A stretch of DNA of 64,000 bases from Streptomyces albipurpureus (lineage in GTDB: Bacteria > Actinomycetota > Actinomycetes > Streptomycetales > Streptomycetaceae). The DNA lies in contig NZ_JAMQAW010000003.1 of NCBI RefSeq assembly GCF_023701525.1, positions 217,994-281,993 on the forward strand, given 5' to 3'. The position numbers and the translations under genes are program-made. The first letter of the stretch is position 1; each line of letters opens with the position of its first letter. The notes under the pieces were generated by a model. It was not told the DNA's origin. It did no database searches and worked only from the letters and a program-made list of their open reading frames with translations. Of the stretch, positions 38,343 through 46,812 are shown piece after piece.

Positions 38343-39962
38343 TCACATGCGGAACACGCCGTAACGGACGTCCGCGAGGGGAGCGCGGCTCGCGGCGGAC
38401 AGCGCCAGGCCCACGACGGTGCGGGTCTCGGCGGGGTCGATCACACCGTCGTCCCAGATCCGGGCCGTTGAGTAGTAGGGGCTGCCCTGCTCCTCGAACT
38501 GCTCCAGGATCGGCTGCCGCAGCGCCCGGTCCTGTTCGTCCGTCCACGGCGTGCCCATGGCCTCCGCCTGATCGCGCCGGACGGTCGACAGCACGGAAGC
38601 CGCCTGCTCACCGCCCATGACCGAGATCCGGGCATTGGGCCACATCCACAGAAAGCGCGGTGAATAGGCGCGCCCGCACATGCCGTAGTTGCCCGCTCCA
38701 TAGGAACCGCCGATGATCACCGTGAACTTCGGTACGCGGGCGCAGGCGACCGCCGTCACGAGCTTCGCGCCGTGCTTGGCGATCCCGCCGGCCTCGTACT
38801 CCCGGCCCACCATGAACCCGGAGATGTTCTGGAGGAACAGCAGCGGGATCTTCCGCTGGTCGCAGAGCTCGATGAAGTGGGCGCCCTTGACCGCGGATTC
38901 GGCGAAGAGGATGCCGTTGTTGGCCACGATGCCGACCGGGTGTCCATGGATGCTGGCGAACCCGGTGACCAGCGTCGGGCCGTAGTTCTCCTTGAACTCG
39001 TGGAACCGGCTGCCGTCGACGATGCGGGCGATCACCTCATGGACGTCGTACGGGGTGCGGGCGTCGGCCGGGACGACCCCGTAGAGCTCCGCCGGGTCGA
39101 ACGCCGGCTCCTCACCCGTGCCCACGGTCCAGACCGGTTCGGCGCGGTCCGCGAAGGTGGAGACGATCGACCGGACGATCCTCAGGGCGTGGGCGTCGTC
39201 GTCCGCGAGATGGTCGGCGACACCGGACTTGTGCGTGTGCAGCCAGCCGCCGCCCAGTTCCTCGGCGGTCACGACCTCGCCGGTCGCGGCCTTCACCAGC
39301 GGCGGCCCACCCAGGAAGATCGTTCCCTGCTCCTTGACGATCACCACTTCATCGCTCATGGCGGGGACGTAGGCGCCGCCCGCGGTGCAGGATCCGAGCA
39401 CCGCCGAGATCTGCGGAATGCCCCGGGCTGACATGCGCGCCTGGTTGTAGAAGATGCGCCCGAAGTGCTCCCGGTCCGGGAAGACCTCGTCCTGGCGGGG
39501 GAGGAAGCCGCCGCCGGAGTCCACCAGGTAGAGACAGGGCAGTTCGTTCTCGGACGCCACCTCCTGGGCCCTGAGGTGCTTCTTCACCGTGATGGGGTAG
39601 TACGTGCCGCCCTTGACCGTGGGGTCGTTGGCGACGATCACGCACTCACGTCCGGAGACCCGCCCGACGCCGGTGATGACACCGGCGCCGGGGGCCTCGT
39701 CCCCGTACATCCCGTGTGCGGCGAGCGGGGACAGTTCAAGGAAGGCGGAGCCCGGGTCGAGGAGGGCGGCCACCCGATCGCGCGGCAGCAGTTTGCCGCG
39801 GGCGGTGTGACGTTTCCTCGCCGTCTCGGAGCCGCCGCGGGCGGTGCGCTCCAGTGCCGAGCGCAACTCCTTCAGCTGCTGGGTGTGGTGTTCGACGGCG
39901 CTACCGACGGCCTCGCTCGTTGGGTTGGCCGGGGTGCCGATGGTCGGGGCATGGGGTGCCAT
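38343..39962 (-). CDS. Acyl-CoA carboxylase beta subunit (carboxyltransferase, methylcrotonyl-CoA type)
   Basis: This 539-residue carboxyltransferase moves CO2 from biotin to an enoyl-CoA. It has the crotonase-like N-half ([46 protein letters not shown]) and C-half ([70 protein letters not shown]). The last stretch is typical of MccB and AtuC rather than propionyl-CoA carboxylases. It lies between the acyl-CoA dehydrogenase and the alpha subunit on one transcript. Whether it accepts 3-methylcrotonyl-CoA or a longer geranyl-like chain cannot be read off by eye. Confidence 0.9.
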   Translation of the reverse strand: MAPHAPTIGTPANPTSEAVGSAVEHHTQQLKELRSALERTARGGSETARKRHTARGKLLPRDRVAALLDPGSAFLELSPLAAHGMYGDEAPGAGVITGVGRVSGRECVIVANDPTVKGGTYYPITVKKHLRAQEVASENELPCLYLVDSGGGFLPRQDEVFPDREHFGRIFYNQARMSARGIPQISAVLGSCTAGGAYVPAMSDEVVIVKEQGTIFLGGPPLVKAATGEVVTAEELGGGWLHTHKSGVADHLADDDAHALRIVRSIVSTFADRAEPVWTVGTGEEPAFDPAELYGVVPADARTPYDVHEVIARIVDGSRFHEFKENYGPTLVTGFASIHGHPVGIVANNGILFAESAVKGAHFIELCDQRKIPLLFLQNISGFMVGREYEAGGIAKHGAKLVTAVACARVPKFTVIIGGSYGAGNYGMCGRAYSPRFLWMWPNARISVMGGEQAASVLSTVRRDQAEAMGTPWTDEQDRALRQPILEQFEEQGSPYYSTARIWDDGVIDPAETRTVVGLALSAASRAPLADVRYGVFRM

Positions 39963-40055
39963 GGCGTCGGTGCTTCCTCGGGTGTGTTCCCAGCGGTGCT
40001 GGGGCGGTGGGGCTGATCGGTGCTGCCCCGACCGGTGCGGACGGGGCGGCCGGCT

Positions 40056-41222
40056 TCAGAAGGAGCGCGGCAGGCCGTAGGACTCGGCGAGGGTGTTGCG
40101 CGCCATCTCGTTCGAGATGGGGGCGATACGGAACTGGCGGGTATCGCGCCAGAAGCGCTGTGCGTGCGTCTCCTGCGCGAGGCCCAGTCCGCCCAGGATC
40201 TGGATGCCCTTGTCGGCGGCGGCCACCGCGTACTCGGACGTCACGATCTTGACCATGTTCGCCTCGCGCAGATAGTCCTCACCGGACACCTCACGCCAGG
40301 CCGCGTCGAAGACCATCAGCTCGGCCTGCTTCTGGCTGAGCGCTATCTCGGCGATGTACTGCTGAATGATCTGGAAGCTGCCGATGGTCTTGCCGAAGGC
40401 CTCACGGGTCTTCACATGGAACAGCGCCTCGTCGAGGACACCGTCGATGCAGCCCAGCGCGACCGCACCGGCCATCACCCGCTCGTTGTTGAGGGATCCG
40501 GTCAGCGCACGGAAACCCCGGTGGGGTTCGCCCAGCACCTGGGCGTCGGGGACGAAGACATCGTCGAGGAACACCTCGCACGATCCCATCGCCCGCATGG
40601 CGATCTTCGGGATGTAGCGCGTCTCGATCCCCGGGGAGTCGACGGGTACGAGGAAGAGCGTGGTGAGGGGGCGCTTGCCCGGGGCTTCGGGGTCGCCGGA
40701 CCGGGCGAGGAGCAGGAGGTAGTCCGCTTCCTTGGCGCCGGTGGACCACATCTTCTGCCCGGTGATCCGCCATCCGCCATCGGCCTTGGTGGCCCGGGTC
40801 CGCATCGCGCCCACGAGATCGGTGCCGCCGCTCGGCTCGGTGACGGCGATCGAGAACTTGATCTCACCCCGGGCCAGTCTCGGCAGATACTCCTGCTTCT
40901 GCTCCTCGGAGCCGGCGTGGCCGATGGCCTTCGCCCCGGCGAAGGACGGTACGCCCCACACCCAGGTGAGTCCGGCGAGGCTGCGCGCCAGTTCACGCGC
41001 CAGTACGGCGGTGTCAACGGCGTCCCCGCCCTGACCCCCGTACTTCTCGTCGATGCCGACGGCGTGGAAGCCGGCCTCGGCCATGGCCGCCCACAGCTCG
41101 TGGGGGTACTGGTGTTCGCGCTTCTCCAGATCCCGCGCCACATCGGGCGGGCAGTTCTTGTGCACCCACGAGCGCACGAAGTCACGGAAGTCGCGGCGGT
41201 CCTGATCCAGATCTAGCAGCAT
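40056..41222 (-). CDS. Acyl-CoA dehydrogenase, first gene of the carboxylase operon
   Basis: This 388-residue flavoprotein introduces a 2,3-double bond. It has FSIAVTEPSGGTDLVGAMRT and KMWSTGA at the flavin and substrate loops, and TREAFGKTIGSFQIIQ and GIQILGGLGLAQE in the C-terminal helical domain, with the whole normal length. By position it would be the isovaleryl-CoA or citronellyl-CoA type enzyme feeding the carboxylase. ATG 41222 has no ribosome site. A -10 box (TACGGT, minus strand, 41234-41229) ends six bases before it, so the mRNA is probably leaderless. An ACC-N8-GGT operator covers that promoter. Confidence 0.9.
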   Translation of the reverse strand: MLLDLDQDRRDFRDFVRSWVHKNCPPDVARDLEKREHQYPHELWAAMAEAGFHAVGIDEKYGGQGGDAVDTAVLARELARSLAGLTWVWGVPSFAGAKAIGHAGSEEQKQEYLPRLARGEIKFSIAVTEPSGGTDLVGAMRTRATKADGGWRITGQKMWSTGAKEADYLLLLARSGDPEAPGKRPLTTLFLVPVDSPGIETRYIPKIAMRAMGSCEVFLDDVFVPDAQVLGEPHRGFRALTGSLNNERVMAGAVALGCIDGVLDEALFHVKTREAFGKTIGSFQIIQQYIAEIALSQKQAELMVFDAAWREVSGEDYLREANMVKIVTSEYAVAAADKGIQILGGLGLAQETHAQRFWRDTRQFRIAPISNEMARNTLAESYGLPRSF

Positions 41223-41228
41223 GCCCAG

Positions 41229-41258
41229 ACCGTAGCTGACCAACCGTACGGTCAGCAA
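41229..41258 (-). promoter_or_regulatory. Leaderless promoter with operator D1 (carboxylase operon)
   Basis: On the minus strand TTGCTG (41258-41253) and TACGGT (41234-41229) are 18 bp apart. The spacer carries ACC-N8-GGT (41252-41239). The expected transcription start, about seven bases past the -10, coincides with ATG 41222. The segment 41231-41254 is an exact inverted copy of 41278-41301. Confidence 0.7.
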
Positions 41259-41273
41259 TATCTCTGCCCCACC

Positions 41274-41303
41274 TTGATGACCGTACGGTTGGTCAGCTAC
41301 GTT
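41274..41303 (+). promoter_or_regulatory. Promoter with operator D2 (enoyl-CoA hydratase gene)
   Basis: TTGATG (41274-41279) and TACGTT (41298-41303) are 18 bp apart with ACC-N8-GGT (41280-41293) in the spacer. Together with D1 it forms a perfect 24-bp inverted pair with centres 47 bp apart, so one regulator can shut both divergent operons. Confidence 0.7.
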
Positions 41304-41358
41304 TTCGATCTCAACCGCCCACACGGTCGACAGCGTCGGCCCTTGCCCGAGGGGCTCC

Positions 41359-42153
41359 ATGGACTCCAGCGATTTCACCTGTGTCGATGTGCGGCGCGAC
41401 GGTTTTGTGCTGCATGTCGTCCTCGACAACCCCCGCAGCGATATGAACGCCATCGACCGGGCGATGCACGACGACCTCACCAAGTTGTTCAGGATGCTCA
41501 AGCAGGAATCCCAGGCGCGCGTGGTGCTCTTGAGCGGACGCGGGCGGGCCTTCTCGGTCGGCGGGGACTTCGAGTGGTTCCGTACGCTCCGCAGCCCGCA
41601 CGCCCTCGCGGAGCTCAATCGCGACGCCAAGCAGCTGATCTGGGACATGCTCGATGTGGAGATCCCGATCGTGACCGCGGTACACGGCTACGCCATGGGG
41701 CTGGGCACGAGTATCGCGCTCTACAGCGATGTCATCTTCATGGCGGAGTCGGCGAAGATCGCCGATCCCCATGTGAAAGCGGGCATCGTCGCCGGAGACG
41801 GTGGAGTGGTGGCCTGGCCGATGGCGGTGGGGCCCGCCCGCGCCAAGGAGTTCCTGATGACCGGTGACGCGCTCACCGCCGCCGCCGCCGAGCGGCTCGG
41901 CCTGGTCAACCATGTGGTGCCCGACGCCGAACTGGAGGAGCGGGCCCTCGCGTTCGCCCGGCGTCTGGCCGAAGGTGCGCCCATGGCGGTCCGCTTCACC
42001 AAGATGGCCGTCAACAAACTGGTCAAGCAGGCGCTCGGGGTCGCCTTCGACGCGTCCACCGGTTACGAGCTGCTGACCTTCATGAGCGAGGACCACGTGG
42101 AGGCCGTCGACGCGTTCCTGGAGAAGAGGCAGCCCCGGTTCACCGGGCGGTGA
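41359..42153 (+). CDS. Enoyl-CoA hydratase/isomerase family protein
   Basis: This 264-residue crotonase-fold enzyme has the first oxyanion loop in GRGRAFSVGGDFEWF and the second around GYAMGLGTSIALYSD. ADPHVKAGIVAGDGGVVAWP follows, in which an Asp lies at the site where many hydratases carry the second catalytic Glu. The ATG has GAGGGG upstream. It is divergent from the carboxylase operon and precedes tetR. Next to a methylcrotonyl-type carboxylase and HMG-CoA lyase, a methylglutaconyl-CoA hydratase (LiuC/AtuE-like) role is the natural guess. Plain sequence reading cannot separate hydratase from isomerase or lyase activity. Confidence 0.87.
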   Translation: MDSSDFTCVDVRRDGFVLHVVLDNPRSDMNAIDRAMHDDLTKLFRMLKQESQARVVLLSGRGRAFSVGGDFEWFRTLRSPHALAELNRDAKQLIWDMLDVEIPIVTAVHGYAMGLGTSIALYSDVIFMAESAKIADPHVKAGIVAGDGGVVAWPMAVGPARAKEFLMTGDALTAAAAERLGLVNHVVPDAELEERALAFARRLAEGAPMAVRFTKMAVNKLVKQALGVAFDASTGYELLTFMSEDHVEAVDAFLEKRQPRFTGR

Positions 42154-42182
42154 TGGGCCAGAGGTGCGGACGCGATTCGCCT

Positions 42183-42207
42183 ACCGGACGAACGGTCAGT
42201 GTAAAGT
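42183..42207 (+). promoter_or_regulatory. Operator E and near-leaderless promoter of tetR
   Basis: ACCGGACGAACGGT (42183-42196) lies just upstream of tetR. A -10-like TAAAGT (42202-42207), or TGTAAA two bases earlier, ends six to eight bases before ATG 42214, and no ribosome site is present. Binding here would repress tetR itself. Confidence 0.6.
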
Positions 42208-42213
42208 TCCTCC

Positions 42214-42912
42214 ATGGTCACCGTGAGAACACCCCGGGCGAGCTCCCGTGACGACATCCTCCGCGTCTTCGCGGAACACGTCGCCAGGAAGGGTTACAGC
42301 GACACCAGCCTGAGCGAGATCGCCACGGTTCTGGGCCTGAGCAAGGGCACCATCGTCCATCACTTCGGCAACAAGGAGCGGATGCTCCACGAAGTGCACT
42401 CCGCCTATTACGAGCGTCGTTTCGCCGAGGCCGAGTTCATCCACCGGGAACTCGACGACCCCCTCACCCAACTGGCCGCGATCGTCTACGCGCTACTGGC
42501 CGCGCACCGGGACGACCGCGCGGCGACGATCGCCTTCCTTCGGGAGTTCGTGCGCTACGCCGAGGGCGGCGGTCTCAGCGAGGAGCTGCGGGGGCGGCGG
42601 ATCGAGTACCGCGACATGGTCGTCGCGATCATCGAGCGCGGTGTGGCGGGGGGCGTGTTCCACTCCAGCGACCCCGGGCTCTCGGCGCTGCATATCTTCG
42701 GTATGTGCAACTACGCCTGGACCTGGTACCGGCCGGAGGGAGCCAAGTCGATCGAGGAGATCGCCACCTTCTTCGCCAGCGATGTGCTGCTCGGGCTCTG
42801 CGGCGCGCGCAGCGAGTCCCTGACCGACGTCGACGAGGCCATCTCCACGGCCATCGCCACGGTGATCCGCACACCCAACCGCCTCCCCCCGGAGCCCCCT
42901 GCCGCGAGCTGA
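42214..42912 (+). CDS. TetR family regulator, likely master repressor of the island
   Basis: This 232-residue regulator has an N-terminal helix-turn-helix at about 11-58 (SLSEIATVLGLSKGTIVHHFGNKERML, with the typical GTIxHHF) and a helical ligand domain of the TetR_C/KstR2-like size. It lies beside fatty-acid-type catabolic genes, and its promoter holds an ACC-N8-GGT palindrome found at seven other places in the island. It is thus the best candidate for their shared repressor, released by an acyl-CoA intermediate; this is inference. A short hairpin follows the stop. Confidence 0.88.
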   Translation: MVTVRTPRASSRDDILRVFAEHVARKGYSDTSLSEIATVLGLSKGTIVHHFGNKERMLHEVHSAYYERRFAEAEFIHRELDDPLTQLAAIVYALLAAHRDDRAATIAFLREFVRYAEGGGLSEELRGRRIEYRDMVVAIIERGVAGGVFHSSDPGLSALHIFGMCNYAWTWYRPEGAKSIEEIATFFASDVLLGLCGARSESLTDVDEAISTAIATVIRTPNRLPPEPPAAS

Positions 42913-42931
42913 CATCGCGTCGCGCGCGATG
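42913..42931 (+). terminator. Hairpin right after tetR
   Basis: CATCGCG (42913-42919) pairs with CGCGATG (42925-42931) around five bases, beginning at the base after the stop codon. It is short and has no T tract, so termination strength is uncertain. Confidence 0.5.
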
Positions 42932-43133
42932 GCCGTTCCCACTGGCGCACCCGCACCCCTGTGACGCTGGCTCTCCGGCGGGAGGGGTGTCATCGGCATG
43001 TCCGGCGCCCAGGGGTAGCCGCTGGTGCCGGACGGCCCGGGTGTTCCCAGCTGCCCGGGTTGTTCGATGTGGCCGCGCTCCGGCCGGCCGGGAGTGTGAT
43101 GCCCGCGCATGCGGCCCGCTCCCGGGGCCACCG

Positions 43134-43751
43134 CTAGCGCCGTGGCGGTGTGACCACCCAGATCGCCGTGGTGGGTTCCTCGCCCGGGTTGACGTGCCAG
43201 TGCGGGACATCGCAGTCGTAGGTGATGGTGTCGCCCGCTTCCAGGCGGTGGCGTTCGCCGTTGAGGTAGACGTCCCAGGTCCCGGAGAGTACGAACCCGA
43301 ACTCGACGCCGTCGTGTTGGTACGGCGTGGCACTGCTGTCGAAGCCGGGCGGGTTCTCCAGCCAGACCGCCTCAAGGACGCCGCTGGCGCTCGGGGTCAG
43401 GGCCTCGCGGACGATGCCGTCGACCGGGCGAGTGGAGCCCTCGATGCCGCGCCGCTCCGACTTGCGGACGACGGGGGAGTGGGGCCGGGTCTCGTCGCTG
43501 TCGAAGAACCAGCCGATCGAGACACCGAGACCGTGCGCGATGTGCAGCAGTGTGGTGAAGGACGGATTGGCCTTACCGCGCTCGACCAGGCTGAGCATTC
43601 CGGCCGAGATGCCGGAGAGCGCGCTGAGGCGCTCGACCGAGAGTCCGCGCTCCGCCCTGCGGGCCCTTATCCGCGCCCCGATCACATGGAGCATCGGAGC
43701 GGCGGCTGGCCCCTCCGGCTCGCTGACCGCTCCAGCCGTCATTGACCTCAT
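43134..43751 (-). CDS. XRE-family regulator with C-terminal cupin domain
   Basis: This 205-residue protein has a helix-turn-helix at about 22-80 (IRARRAERGLSVERLSALSGISAGMLSLVERGKANPS in the protein, core LSVERLSALSG) and a cupin at about 130-200 (GFVLSGTWDVYLNGERHRLEAGDTITYDCDVPHWHVN, with the two cupin motifs). This is the PuuR/SutR-like architecture, in which the cupin senses a small ligand. It converges with tetR and is divergent from the acyl-CoA synthetase at 44034, so it might control that operon or the one starting at 46813. No target site can be assigned with certainty. ATG 43742 is an alternative start. Confidence 0.88.
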   Translation of the reverse strand: MRSMTAGAVSEPEGPAAAPMLHVIGARIRARRAERGLSVERLSALSGISAGMLSLVERGKANPSFTTLLHIAHGLGVSIGWFFDSDETRPHSPVVRKSERRGIEGSTRPVDGIVREALTPSASGVLEAVWLENPPGFDSSATPYQHDGVEFGFVLSGTWDVYLNGERHRLEAGDTITYDCDVPHWHVNPGEEPTTAIWVVTPPRR

Positions 43752-43940
43752 GCTCCTCGCGCCTCCATAGGACGGGTCGCTGCCGCCCTCGGGTCCGTTT
43801 TTCCAGAGTATTGCAGGCGATCAAGCCCCTCACCGCCTCACTGGCCGCGCCATGGCACGGCCGGAACAAGACGGCTCGGGTGCTCTCCTGGCACTCTGTC
43901 GGCAAGCCTCCGGACGGCGACTCGATGTATCAGGAACCTA

Positions 43941-43969
43941 TTGCTAACCGTACGGACGGTCGATACGGT
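43941..43969 (+). promoter_or_regulatory. Promoter with operator F (synthetase-hydratase operon)
   Basis: TTGCTA (43941-43946) and TACGGT (43964-43969) are 17 bp apart, and the spacer begins with ACCGTACGGACGGT (43947-43960). This is the same layout as 23679-23707 and 54535-54563. It would start transcription about 58 bp before ATG 44034. Confidence 0.7.
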
Positions 43970-44033
43970 GAGCGTAGTCGAAAATCAGACAGTGCTAGGC
44001 GCTGAACCGATGCGATCGAAGGGGGTTCAGTCC

Positions 44034-45782
44034 ATGGGTGAACTCACCATGAGGGAAAGATCCGCCGCAGAGGAAGCCGCCGGCCCCGCCTATTGGCGCG
44101 AGTCCGACGAGCAGATGCCGGGCCTTTCGGAACTGCGTCTGGACGAACTGCTCGAACGGGCCGCGGCGGCAGCGCCGGACCGTGAGGCGCTGGTCTTCCT
44201 GCGGGACGACGGACCGGCGCGGAGGTGGACCTACGCCGAACTCACCGAACGGGTCGACGCCGCCGCGCGGGCGCTGCTCGCCTCCGGTGCCGGGCGGGGA
44301 AGCGTCGTCGCGATCTGCGCGGCCAACCGGCCCGAGTTCGTCTTTCTCCAGCTCGCCTGCTCCCGGATCGGCGCCGCCATGGTGCCGATGAATCCCGGCT
44401 ACAGCGGTGCGGAACTGGCCGATATCCTGCGGCGCTCCCATGCCCAACTGTGTTTCTCCATCGGCCGGGACCGTGGCAACGACCTCTGGGCGACGCTCGC
44501 CGAGGTGGCCGCGGAGCTGCCGGAGCTGCGGCTGAGAATCGCCCTCGACCCCGAGTCCGGTCATGACACCGAATGGGAGGGGTGGCTGCGGGGAGCCGCG
44601 GCGATCGATGACGCGGCCTACGCCGCCGTACGCGCCGAGGCCCGCCCCGAGGACGTCGTACAGATCCAGTTCACCTCCGGAACGACCGGACGACCCAAGG
44701 GGGTTAGGCTGCGCAGCGCGGCCTTCGCGAACGTCGGCCGGTGCACCGCCGGGCGGGCCGAACTGGAGGAGGGCTGCCGCTATGTGCACGCCATGCCCTA
44801 CTTCCATGTCGGCGGGACGATCGCCATCGCCCTCTGCCTCGCCAGTTCGGGCACCCAGCTGACCATGCCCCGATTCAGTCCCGCCGCCATGGCGGCGGCG
44901 ATCGACGGAGAGGCGGCGACGGCCATCCACGCCGTCCCGACCATGATGATCGCGGTCGCGGACCGGGCCCAGCGGGACGGCCTCGGCTTCTCCGCCCTGC
45001 GCACGGTCATCACCGGAGGCGCTCTGGTCCCCGAACAGACCGCCCGGCACTGGGTCGACACCTACGGTGTGGCGATCTCCAATATCTACGGCATGACGGA
45101 GACCGCCGGTCCGGTGCTCCAGACCGGCCCCACCGATCCCCTGGAGCGGGCCCTCGTCACCGTCGGGCGGCCCCTGCCCGGGGCCGAGGTCGACATCGTC
45201 GGCGTGGGCACCGAGCAACGGGTGGCGATGGGCGAGGAGGGCGAGATCCGCTTCCGTGGCTGGGGTCTGATGGAAGGGTACGAGGGCGACGCCGAGACGA
45301 CGGCGGCCACCGTCAGCGCGGATGGCTGGCTGCGGAGCGGAGATCTGGGACGGCTGAGCCCGGACGGATACCTCCAGGTCACCGGGCGCGCCAAGGACAT
45401 GATCATCAGGGGCGGTCAGAACATCGCCCCCGTCGCCGTCGAGGACGCCATCCGGGAACACGTTCCCGAAGTCGCCGATGTCAGTGTGATCGGCGTACCC
45501 GACGACTACTACGGTGAGGCCGTCGTCGCCTATGTGCTCGCACACCCCGGGGCCCGTATCGAGGAGTCGGAGTTGCGGGAGCGGTTGCGGGGCAGGATCG
45601 CCAACTACCGCATCCCCGCTCATGTCCGGGTGGTGAGCGAGTTCCCCACCACCCCGTCGGGAAAGATCCAGAAGTTCCGGCTCCAGGAATGGTTCTCCGC
45701 GGACGAAGGGACCAGGAAGCCAGAAACGACCGGCGGCGACGATGCGCCCACCCGGTCGGGTCCCGGTCGGGACCCGCGTTGA
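44034..45782 (+). CDS. AMP-forming acyl-CoA synthetase
   Basis: This 582-residue ANL enzyme has QFTSGTTGRPKG, HAMPYFHVGGT, YGMTETAG, RSGDLGRL and the final Lys in TPSGKIQKFRLQ. It resembles FadD/cyclohexanecarboxylate CoA-ligase-type enzymes, with a Lys motif identical in style to active ligases. ATG 44034 has GAAGGGGG about eight bases upstream; the in-frame ATG at 44010 lacks a ribosome site. The stop overlaps the TTG start of the next hydratase gene by four bases. It is the third CoA ligase of the island, all three preceded by the same operator motif. Confidence 0.88.
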   Translation: MGELTMRERSAAEEAAGPAYWRESDEQMPGLSELRLDELLERAAAAAPDREALVFLRDDGPARRWTYAELTERVDAAARALLASGAGRGSVVAICAANRPEFVFLQLACSRIGAAMVPMNPGYSGAELADILRRSHAQLCFSIGRDRGNDLWATLAEVAAELPELRLRIALDPESGHDTEWEGWLRGAAAIDDAAYAAVRAEARPEDVVQIQFTSGTTGRPKGVRLRSAAFANVGRCTAGRAELEEGCRYVHAMPYFHVGGTIAIALCLASSGTQLTMPRFSPAAMAAAIDGEAATAIHAVPTMMIAVADRAQRDGLGFSALRTVITGGALVPEQTARHWVDTYGVAISNIYGMTETAGPVLQTGPTDPLERALVTVGRPLPGAEVDIVGVGTEQRVAMGEEGEIRFRGWGLMEGYEGDAETTAATVSADGWLRSGDLGRLSPDGYLQVTGRAKDMIIRGGQNIAPVAVEDAIREHVPEVADVSVIGVPDDYYGEAVVAYVLAHPGARIEESELRERLRGRIANYRIPAHVRVVSEFPTTPSGKIQKFRLQEWFSADEGTRKPETTGGDDAPTRSGPGRDPR

Positions 45783-46573
45783 GCGCCCCGCTTTCGGCCG
45801 GCCGACTGGTCCGCCTCGACCTCGGGGCGCATGGCCCAGGCGTCGCCACCATCACGCTTGACTCACCGGCCAATCGCAACGCGCTGTCCACGCGGGTGCG
45901 CCGGGAACTGGCGGAGTGTCTCGACTGGGCGATCAGCGACGAGGCGGTCCGAGTGATCCTGCTGGATCACACCGGGCGCGTGTTCTGCTCCGGAATGGAT
46001 CTCAAGGAGTCACGCGGCGCGGGCGCCGACGACCAGGGCGTCCATGAGTTCCCCGCGCTGCTCACCAGCATCTGGGAATCCCCGAAGCCCGTGGTCGCCA
46101 AGCTCGCCGGACCCGCCAGAGCCGGGGGAGTGGGCCTGGTGGCCGCCTGCGACCTGGCCATCGCGTCCCGGTCCGTGACCTTCGCGTTCCCCGAGGTCCG
46201 GATCGGCGTCGTACCGGCGGTCATCTCCGTCCCGGTCCTGCGCCGAGTGCATCCCCGCGCGGCACAGGAGCTCTTCCTCACCGGCGAGGTGTTCGGCGCC
46301 GAGCGGGCGGCGGCCATCGGGCTGATCACGGCCGCGGTCGCCGACGATGACCTCGACGCCGAGGTCCGGCGCTATACGGACATGCTTCGGCTCGGAGCGC
46401 CGGCGGCCCTGGCGGGGGCCAAGGAACTCCTGCGGCGTGAGCCGGGAGGTATGGCGGCGGATTTCCGGGAGATGACCGCGATCGCGGCCCGCTATTTCGC
46501 GAGCGAGGACGGTCAGGAAGGCATCCGCGCATTCGCGGAGAAACGCGCACCGTCCTGGGCAGTGCCGCGCTAG
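45779..46573 (+). CDS. Enoyl-CoA hydratase/isomerase family protein
   Basis: This 264-residue crotonase-fold protein has oxyanion loop residues in GRVFCSGMDLKESRGAG and GPARAGGVGLVAACDLAIAS. FAFPEVRIGVVPAVIS follows, with Glu in the place of a classical catalytic residue, then TGEVFGAERAAAIGLI. TTG 45779 overlaps the synthetase stop (TTGA), implying coupled translation. It has the C-terminal EGIRAFAEKRAPSW seen in true hydratases. It probably acts with the preceding CoA ligase in beta-oxidation of the same acid. Confidence 0.87.
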   Translation: MSAPLSAGRLVRLDLGAHGPGVATITLDSPANRNALSTRVRRELAECLDWAISDEAVRVILLDHTGRVFCSGMDLKESRGAGADDQGVHEFPALLTSIWESPKPVVAKLAGPARAGGVGLVAACDLAIASRSVTFAFPEVRIGVVPAVISVPVLRRVHPRAAQELFLTGEVFGAERAAAIGLITAAVADDDLDAEVRRYTDMLRLGAPAALAGAKELLRREPGGMAADFREMTAIAARYFASEDGQEGIRAFAEKRAPSWAVPR

Positions 46574-46709
46574 AAAGGTGAATCGCGCGAGAAGGCCAAC
46601 GCGCCGATAGCCAAAGGGCATCGACCGGCATCGGCTATTGAAGAGATTGCCGCCACCGATCACACCGGCGCAGAAGAAAAATCGATATTCCGAGGTCGAA
46701 AACATCTCC

Positions 46710-46770
46710 TTGACGGAGTGACCCATGCGGGCTAGCTTCAATATATTCAAGACGCTGTCAATATGTTGAC
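46710..46770 (+). promoter_or_regulatory. Promoter and palindromic operator of the igr-like operon
   Basis: TTGACG (46710-46715) and TAGCTT (46733-46738) are 17 bp apart. Overlapping the expected transcription start are two related elements: TTCAATATATTCAA (46737-46750) and the inverted repeat GTCAATATGTTGAC (46757-46770, arms GTCAA/TTGAC). They share TCAATATRTT with a 20-bp period. The motif differs from the TetR-type and GntR-type sites, so a third regulator is implied. Confidence 0.6.
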
Positions 46771-46812
46771 GAGCCAGGATGGATCGGCCGGAAGTGAGGA
46801 AGGAAGGCTCTC

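Noticed and set aside
43995..45623. A 542-codon minus-strand open frame opposite an acyl-CoA synthetase
   Set aside because: The plus strand has all ANL-family motifs; the minus-strand product is Gly/Arg/Asp-rich only.
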